This document shows positions 58,601 to 64,000 of a stretch of 64,000 bases of DNA, one piece after another. The notes beneath the pieces were generated by a model. That model ran no database searches, was not told where the DNA came from, and worked only from the letters and a program-made list of their open reading frames with translations. The number at the start of each line of letters is the position of its first letter. The stretch's first letter is position 1. The DNA lies in NCBI GenBank assembly GCA_937896235.1, contig CALBMX010000033.1, positions 62,001 through 126,000 of the forward strand, written 5' to 3'. Made by a program: the position numbers and the translations under genes. The DNA comes from an uncultured bacterium. Its GTDB lineage: Bacteria > Planctomycetota > UBA1135 > GCA-002686595.

Positions 58601-60631
58601 TTAGCGCGCCGCGCGCGTGCCTGGCTCGTCGAGGCTGGTGAAGTACCAGTCTCGAAGAATGTAACCGGGATCGAGGGCAACGGTCTTGAATCCGCGAATG
58701 CGTTTGGACATCGCGAATTTTGAGGGGACGTTGAAGCCGAAGAGGTAAGGCTGTAGATCGTAGATAAAGGTGTGGAGTTCGCGCCAGATGACCTGCCTCT
58801 TGGAGAAGTCGGTCTCGCGTTGAATCGCACGAATCATCTTATCGAGTTCGGGCTCTTTTACGCCGGAGTTGTTGGAGCCACGGGCTTCAAACTCTCCCCA
58901 CTTCGAGTGCCAGAGCTGCTCGGGGTCGCTCTCAAGGTTTGCGACCCAGGCCAGGTTGGCCCCGTCAAAATCGCGCGCCTTGAAGCGCTCGAGGAAGGTC
59001 GCCCACTCGTATTGAGTGAGGGTCAGCTTGATGCCGATCTCGGCAAAGCTCTCTTGCATTTTCTGACCGAGCACCTCCGAGGCTTTATTGCCACTCGGCA
59101 TCATGAACTCGATCTCGAGTTCGACACCGTCCTTGTCAATCACATCGTTGCCGTTGCGATCGTACCAACCTGCATCCTCAAGCATTTCTGCCGCGAGCTC
59201 GGGGTCATAGGAGAAGGGTTCCAGATCGTGCGGGTAGGCGGGGGAATCGTAAATCACGGGTCCCGTGATTTGGCGCGCGAGCCCCTTGTAGTTCGTAGCG
59301 AGGAACTCCTCGGAGTTGAAGGCGTGCGCCATGGCTTGGCGAACGACCTTCTCCTTTAGCTGCGGCTGGTACATGTTCCAGCCTGTATAGCCGTAGGTTC
59401 CCAGGTAGAAGTACCCCTTATAAAACAGGTCCGTGAAGTTCTCCTTCGCGGTCGCCTCACCAAAGTAATCCTCGGACTTCACGCGAGCGAAGAAGTCCAG
59501 TTCGCCATTTACAAGTGCCGTATAGGCGGTGTTGTCGTTGTCGATCATGCGCCAACGGATGGTGTCGAAGTAACCAGCGTCGTCTTGGTTGAAATAACCA
59601 GGGAAGCGCTCGGCTTGAATCCACTGCTGGTTGTAATCGGTTATTCGGTAGGGGCCCAATCCAACAAATTCCCTGTTGGCGGGATGCTCGTTGAAAAACT
59701 TCGCGCGCTCGTCTTGGGTCGCTTCAGGGTTGTAATCGGGGTTGTCGGGATCGTCGAGGTTATAGACGTGGCTCGCGAGCATCGTCATATCGGTTCCAAT
59801 CGTCGAGAGCACCTGGAAGTACTGGCTCGAGAAGAAAAAGCGCACCGTGTGCTCGTCGACCTTTTCGCCGCGCGTGATTTTCTCGAACTGAAAGCGCTTC
59901 TCGTCGCAGTCCACTTTCGGGTTGAAGTAGACATTCCAGCTAAACAGGACATCGTCCGCGTTGAACTTCTGATCGGTAATCGCCTCGCCGCCCTCTGGCG
60001 TGTAGGGCTGCCACAGGGCGTCGTCGCGAAGGTACCAGGTTGTCACTGTACCCGCCTCATGGGCCTGGACGTCGGCCTTGGGGACGGTGACGGGCGCTCG
60101 CAGGGAGGCGCCTTGGGAGATCGGGGTCACGGTGTAGGTGTCACCATTGTCCGTGACCACCCCATATAGAATCAGGGCGTCCTTCTGGGCATCGTCGGTT
60201 TCAGCGCTGAAGTCGCGGACGCGCATCTTCACGGCTGCGGGGTATTTCTCCTCACTTACTGAGCCCTGCAACACCAACATGTCTTCAATGTCGAACTTCT
60301 TGGCAAGCTTTGGGATGTATTCAAAGGTTGTCCAGTCCTGGAGCAGCAGAGATTCGTGCACCTCATACAGCATGCGACGGGTCACGGCCGAGTTCTCGAT
60401 GGCGTAGTTGACGTTCTCGGGCATCGAGGACAGGTGCACAATCACGCGCCCCCCATAAACAGGCTTGGGGGCCTCGGGGCGAGTCCCATCGGCGCTCGGC
60501 TGGTTGGCGGGGTGGAACTCGTCGAGGACTCGATCGTCCCCCGTACTGGCAAAACTCGTCAGGGCGAGACTTGAGAGCGCGAGCGCGGCAGGTGCAATAC
60601 GGGTCAAATGACCCAAACCCTTGAGGAACAT
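58601..60631 (-). CDS. oppA: Peptide-binding protein OppA (SBP family 5)
   Basis: Periplasmic peptide receptor of the minus-strand importer, 676 aa, longer than the usual 500-600. Seen: signal peptide (residues 1-29, ending TSFAS), N-terminal domain with GGRVIVHLSSMPENVNY, WYLRDDALWQPYTPEGGE, FNADDVLFSWNVY, and the family region VVRQAMAHAFNSEEFL with RQITGPVIYDSPAYP. It has no lipobox, so it is probably free or weakly attached. ATG at 60631, 18 bp before oppB. Confidence 0.92.
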   Translation of the reverse strand: MFLKGLGHLTRIAPAALALSSLALTSFASTGDDRVLDEFHPANQPSADGTRPEAPKPVYGGRVIVHLSSMPENVNYAIENSAVTRRMLYEVHESLLLQDWTTFEYIPKLAKKFDIEDMLVLQGSVSEEKYPAAVKMRVRDFSAETDDAQKDALILYGVVTDNGDTYTVTPISQGASLRAPVTVPKADVQAHEAGTVTTWYLRDDALWQPYTPEGGEAITDQKFNADDVLFSWNVYFNPKVDCDEKRFQFEKITRGEKVDEHTVRFFFSSQYFQVLSTIGTDMTMLASHVYNLDDPDNPDYNPEATQDERAKFFNEHPANREFVGLGPYRITDYNQQWIQAERFPGYFNQDDAGYFDTIRWRMIDNDNTAYTALVNGELDFFARVKSEDYFGEATAKENFTDLFYKGYFYLGTYGYTGWNMYQPQLKEKVVRQAMAHAFNSEEFLATNYKGLARQITGPVIYDSPAYPHDLEPFSYDPELAAEMLEDAGWYDRNGNDVIDKDGVELEIEFMMPSGNKASEVLGQKMQESFAEIGIKLTLTQYEWATFLERFKARDFDGANLAWVANLESDPEQLWHSKWGEFEARGSNNSGVKEPELDKMIRAIQRETDFSKRQVIWRELHTFIYDLQPYLFGFNVPSKFAMSKRIRGFKTVALDPGYILRDWYFTSLDEPGTRAAR

Positions 60632-60857
60632 AATCTTGCGTCGGGCGCTGACCCGAGATGATCGGTGATGGAGAGGCGAAATGGAACCGGCAGCTTGCAG
60701 GGGAGGCTAGCGGTAGCGGTTGCCGTGGCTAGGCCACGGCACATAGTACTGTCCACTGAGGCTCACAACGTAGTCTTCCGCGGTATCTACGTCAAGCTTC
60801 CAAGCCTTTACCAATTCTAGACTTGTGACCGTGGTACAGGAGATTTAGGATCGCTCC
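60632..60857. promoter_or_regulatory. Divergent regulatory region between the two Opp systems
   Basis: A 226-bp gap. It contains an inverted repeat TGCCGTGGC-TAG-GCCACGGCA (60721-60741), a possible minus-strand -35 TTGACG (60790-60795) without a good -10, and on the plus strand TAGACT (60818-60823) ahead of the second binding-protein gene. AGGAG lies about 12 nt before TTAGGATCGCTCC and the ATG at 60858. Confidence 0.55.
60721..60741. promoter_or_regulatory. Inverted repeat, candidate operator between Opp operons
   Basis: Perfect 9-bp arms TGCCGTGGC/GCCACGGCA with a 3-bp centre, midway between divergent transporter operons. Its size and position fit a dimeric repressor or activator controlling both; no regulator gene is nearby. 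Confidence 0.55.
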
Positions 60858-62648
60858 ATGCAACTCTCAGCATCCCAAGACGTCGCCAGACGAATGGCCC
60901 CCTTCGTGCTCCTTGCAGGGCTCTTTGTCGGCGCTTTATACCTCGCCTCCTCCGCGCGGCTTGACGAGGCGGACTTCACATTCAACAACGCCACAGAGGT
61001 CGCAACACTTGACCCTGCACGCGTCACGGGCGTTCCGGAGGGGAACATCATCAAGGCCCTCTTCGAAGGCCTTGTGGTCAAACACCCAAAGACCTTAGCG
61101 CCTATGCCCGGCATGGCGGAGTCATGGTCGGTCAGCGAAGACTTGCTGACCTACACCTTCTACATCAGGAAGAACGCAAAGTGGACGGATGGCGAGCCGG
61201 TAACCGCCGATGACTTTGTGTACAGCTGGGAGCGCTTCCTGAATCCAGCGACGGCGGCCGAGTATTCCTACCAACTTTGGTATGTCGTTGGAGCTGAGCA
61301 GTACTCCAAGAACGTGAATGAAAACGGAGCGCCAAAAAACTCGTTTGATAGCGTCGCGATCAAGGCAAAAAACAAGTACACACTAGAGGTAAAGCTCAAC
61401 TCCCCCACTCCCTTCTTCATGGACCTGATGGCCTTCTATCCGATGTTCCCCGTGAGCCGGAAGAACATCGAAGAGGCACAAGCGAAGTGGCCTAATAACA
61501 ACGAGTGGGAGATGCAGTGGCTGCGCCCCGAAAACCTAGTCACAAATGGCCCGTTCACTGTCGAGTACCGCCGAGTCAACGATCGCATTCGACTCAAGAA
61601 GAATCCCATGTACTGGGACGCCGACAATGTCGCGATGAACACGATCGATGCCCTCACGATCGAACAGGCCGGAACTGCACTAAACACGTATCTAACGGGG
61701 TCTACCCATATGATACCGTCTGTATTGCCAAGCCTGATCCCGACCCTAATGGAGCGCGAGGACTTCGAACCCGCCGCCTATCTAGGGACGTATTTCTATC
61801 GCGTCAACACCACCAAGCCCCCCTTCGATGACAAGCGCGTCCGACGCGCTTTGGCCTTGACCGTCAACCGTAAGGACATCGTGGAGAAGATCACCAAAGC
61901 CGGTCAGCTGCAAGCCTTTGGACTTGTGCCTCCCGGTATGAGTGGATACGTCCCAGCCAGCTTCCAGGGAGCTGGAGAGGCAGCCGCAAAAGCCGAGGCA
62001 AATGCACTTTTGATCGAGGCCGGTTACGGCCCTGGACAAAAACCTTTCCCGACGATGGAAGTACACTACAACACCAGTGAAGCGCACCGCGATATCGCTG
62101 AGGTTGTCGCTCAAACTTGGCGCGACACCTTGGGCATTGACGCCCGGCTGCAAAACCAAGAGTGGAAGGTCTATCTCGACACGCAAAACAACTTGGACTT
62201 TGACGTTTCGCGCTCGGCTTGGATCGGCGACTATCCGGATCCAAACACCTTCCTCGACATGTTTGTTACCGGTGGTGAGAACAACAAGACTGGCTGGGGA
62301 AATCCCGAGTACGACCGCCTCATTCGCGAGTCCGCCTCCGAACCTGTGCCCGCTAAGCGCCTACAGATTCTGCACGACGCCGAAGCCATCTTGATGGACG
62401 AGCTACCCATCATCCCCATCTACTTCTACGTGACCCAAAACATGGTCGCACCACGCCTCGGCGGCTTCTACGACAATATCCAAGACGAGCACTTCCCCAA
62501 GTTTTTGTACTGGATGAACGATGAAGAGCTCGCCGCCAAACGCGCGGCCCAACCAGGCGTCTGGACTATCGTAAAGGACGTCGGACCATCCGAAGGACTA
62601 TACGCTCCCAGCTGGACCGGCCCCGTCCCCATTCCGTCCAACAACTAG
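60858..62648 (+). CDS. oppA: Peptide-binding protein, membrane-anchored (SBP family 5)
   Basis: Second peptide receptor, 596 aa. Seen: an uncleaved-looking N-terminal helix at 12-32 (APFVLLAGLFVGALYLA), ATEVATLDPARVTGVPEGNI, the family signature MAESWSVSEDLLTYTFYIRKNAKWTDGEPVTADDF, YRVNTTKPPFDDKRVRRALALTVNR, and a C-terminal EAILMDELPIIPIYFY. It resembles OppA/DppA more closely than the minus-strand protein. ATG at 60858; the permease follows after 6 bp. Confidence 0.93.
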   Translation: MQLSASQDVARRMAPFVLLAGLFVGALYLASSARLDEADFTFNNATEVATLDPARVTGVPEGNIIKALFEGLVVKHPKTLAPMPGMAESWSVSEDLLTYTFYIRKNAKWTDGEPVTADDFVYSWERFLNPATAAEYSYQLWYVVGAEQYSKNVNENGAPKNSFDSVAIKAKNKYTLEVKLNSPTPFFMDLMAFYPMFPVSRKNIEEAQAKWPNNNEWEMQWLRPENLVTNGPFTVEYRRVNDRIRLKKNPMYWDADNVAMNTIDALTIEQAGTALNTYLTGSTHMIPSVLPSLIPTLMEREDFEPAAYLGTYFYRVNTTKPPFDDKRVRRALALTVNRKDIVEKITKAGQLQAFGLVPPGMSGYVPASFQGAGEAAAKAEANALLIEAGYGPGQKPFPTMEVHYNTSEAHRDIAEVVAQTWRDTLGIDARLQNQEWKVYLDTQNNLDFDVSRSAWIGDYPDPNTFLDMFVTGGENNKTGWGNPEYDRLIRESASEPVPAKRLQILHDAEAILMDELPIIPIYFYVTQNMVAPRLGGFYDNIQDEHFPKFLYWMNDEELAAKRAAQPGVWTIVKDVGPSEGLYAPSWTGPVPIPSNN

Positions 62649-62654
62649 AACTCC

Positions 62655-63641
62655 ATGCTCCGCTTTCTTCTACGACGGTTGATGTGGTTCGCCATCACGC
62701 TCTTTTGCGTGGTCACGATCTCCTTCTTCATGATGCGCTCTGTGCGTGGCGGTCCCTTCGACGGGGAACGCGCGCTTGACCCGGCCATCGAGCGCAATAT
62801 CAAGGCGCGCTATCACCTCGATTGGTCTCTTCCCAAACAATACTTCCAGTACATCGGTCCGCTCAATTTGGACGAGCACCGAGCCGAGCTCTTTGGAGGT
62901 GACGGCGCCAAGCCATTTGGCGGAGTCCTCACTCTCGAGTTCGGACCATCTTTCAAATACAAAGACTTCACGGTCGATCAGATCATCTCGCAAAGTTTGC
63001 CGATCTCCGCTCTCTTGGGCATGGTCGCCATGATGTGGGCCCTGGCCCTTGGAGTCTCTGCGGGCATTGCCTCAGCCCTCAAACGAGGTAGTCGCTTGGA
63101 CCTTGCAATGAGGATCGCCGCGACCGGAGGAATCGCCTTACCCAACTTTGTAATCGCGGGCTTCCTGATCATCTTCTTTGTGTTCATGTTGCCGCTACTT
63201 CCCGTCGCGGGGTGGGGTTCGGTGAAGCACATGCTGCTACCCGGATTTGCCCTAGGGGCACCGTATGCGGCCTACATTGCCCGATTGACGCGAACGGGGA
63301 TGCTCGAGGTCCTCTCCCAAGACCACATTCGAACCGCGCATGCTAAAGGCCTTGCGCCCAAGACTGTGATCATGCGCCACGCTCTCAAAGGTGGGCTTTT
63401 ACCCGTCGTCTCCTACCTCGGCCCAGCGATCGCCGGCGTCCTTACGGGAAGCCTAGTCATCGAGAAAATCTTTAAGATCCCGGGGCTTGGAACACACTTC
63501 ATCAACAGCGCTCTCAACCGCGACTACACCCTTGCGATGGGTGTGACTATTCTCTTCACGGTCCTGATCTACAGCATGAATATGATTGTTGACTTGGCCT
63601 ATACGATGCTCGATCCCCGCATCGACCTGGAGGACATGTAA
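62655..63641 (+). CDS. oppB: Peptide ABC permease OppB, normal length
   Basis: 328-residue membrane subunit. Seen: TM1 MLRFLLRRLMWFAITLFCVVT, a modest periplasmic loop (RGGPFDGERALDPAIERNI), five further helices, and the EAA loop DHIRTAHAKGLAPKTVIMRHALKG followed by YTMLDPRID. Unlike the minus-strand OppB there is no HEAT-like insert. The next gene starts 3 bp after its stop. Confidence 0.95.
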   Translation: MLRFLLRRLMWFAITLFCVVTISFFMMRSVRGGPFDGERALDPAIERNIKARYHLDWSLPKQYFQYIGPLNLDEHRAELFGGDGAKPFGGVLTLEFGPSFKYKDFTVDQIISQSLPISALLGMVAMMWALALGVSAGIASALKRGSRLDLAMRIAATGGIALPNFVIAGFLIIFFVFMLPLLPVAGWGSVKHMLLPGFALGAPYAAYIARLTRTGMLEVLSQDHIRTAHAKGLAPKTVIMRHALKGGLLPVVSYLGPAIAGVLTGSLVIEKIFKIPGLGTHFINSALNRDYTLAMGVTILFTVLIYSMNMIVDLAYTMLDPRIDLEDM

Positions 63642-63644
63642 GCT

Positions 63645-64000
63645 ATGGCCTCACCTAAAGACAGCCGCTGGCAATTTGGCTCCGGCAATATGGAGAGACT
63701 TCTCAGTGAAGTTGCCGCCCACAAAGGGGAGAGCCTTTGGCAGGACGCTTGGCGGAGATTGCGACGCAACCGAGCTGCATTCTATTCGCTAGTTTTCTTG
63801 ATCCTGTTTGGAGTCACCTCCTATCTCGCACCCCTTCTCCCCATCGCCAGCCCGATGGCGCTCACCCTGCAAGAGGAGCCACAGCCACCCTCTTGGCCAT
63901 GGGACAATACAAACCTAGAGACCTCGCCCGGCGCGCGCGCCACAGGCACTGTTGGCTCCGTTCTCAATAACGGCTGGCGGCATCGCTCGGTGGTGATGTT
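63645..64000 (+). CDS. oppC: Peptide ABC permease OppC, partial (window end)
   Basis: The first 118 residues of an OppC-type permease; the rest lies beyond the window. Seen: ATG at 63645, a cytosolic tail with SLWQDAWRRLRRNRAAFYSL, typical of OppC, and TM1 at about 50-68 (VFLILFGVTSYLAPLLP), then a periplasmic segment rich in Pro and Trp. It is 3 bp after oppB and is expected to be followed by oppD and oppF. Confidence 0.85.
   Translation, partial: MASPKDSRWQFGSGNMERLLSEVAAHKGESLWQDAWRRLRRNRAAFYSLVFLILFGVTSYLAPLLPIASPMALTLQEEPQPPSWPWDNTNLETSPGARATGTVGSVLNNGWRHRSVVM

Overview
The window is a dense, moderately GC-rich bacterial chromosome segment with no rRNA, tRNA, CRISPR array or insertion sequence that I can see. 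Several genes point to the PVC superphylum, most likely Planctomycetota. These are a PVC-type small basic protein (34471-34719), a CxxC zinc-ribbon protein of a type I associate with planctomycetes (17105-17794), and a division/cell-wall cluster with meso-DAP-type MurE but no ftsZ, ftsA or ftsQ. The phylum is an inference; no marker RNA gene is present to confirm it.

Layout. (1) 6-16719, minus strand: a dcw cluster read mraZ-rsmH-ftsL-ftsI-murE-murF-mraY-ftsW-LysM protein-small membrane protein-murG-murC-murB, then thrS. Most junctions overlap or abut. A recognisable promoter and a set of MraZ boxes precede mraZ. murD is absent from its usual place. (2) 17105-36759, minus strand: a zinc-ribbon protein and a HEAT lipoprotein, then a surface-glycan island (four GT4 enzymes, two GT2 enzymes, a PIG-L/GT2 fusion, a lone PIG-L deacetylase and a Wzm/Wzt-type ABC exporter), then a small lipoprotein, der, queE, the small basic protein, a SPOR-like protein and a TPR lipoprotein. 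(3) 36874-39198, plus strand: mtaB and a divergent uracil-DNA glycosylase. (4) 39591-52417, plus strand: two paralogous secretin-like lipoproteins flank two TPR proteins, one ExbB/TolQ and three ExbD/TolR proteins. This looks like an envelope-spanning, proton-motive-force-driven secretin machine and is the most interesting part of the window. (5) 52511-53206: a HAD phosphatase. (6) 53266-64000: two oppositely oriented oligopeptide ABC systems. The minus-strand one is complete (oppA-B-C-D-F) and has very large inserts in both permeases. The plus-strand one (oppA-B-C) runs off the end of the window.

How the parts fit. The dcw genes make and polymerise lipid II for septal and lateral wall. The glycan island assembles and exports a polysaccharide; two of its genes carry 10-nt homopolymers near their starts that could switch them on and off. 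The ExbBD/secretin/TPR locus probably couples inner-membrane proton flow to an outer-membrane secretin or to periplasmic TPR scaffolds. The Opp systems import peptides, possibly recycled wall peptides. Intergenic DNA contains several perfect long hairpins, twin TTGACC-18 bp-TATNNT promoters ahead of the two secretin genes, and a recurrent TAGACT hexamer just upstream of start codons.
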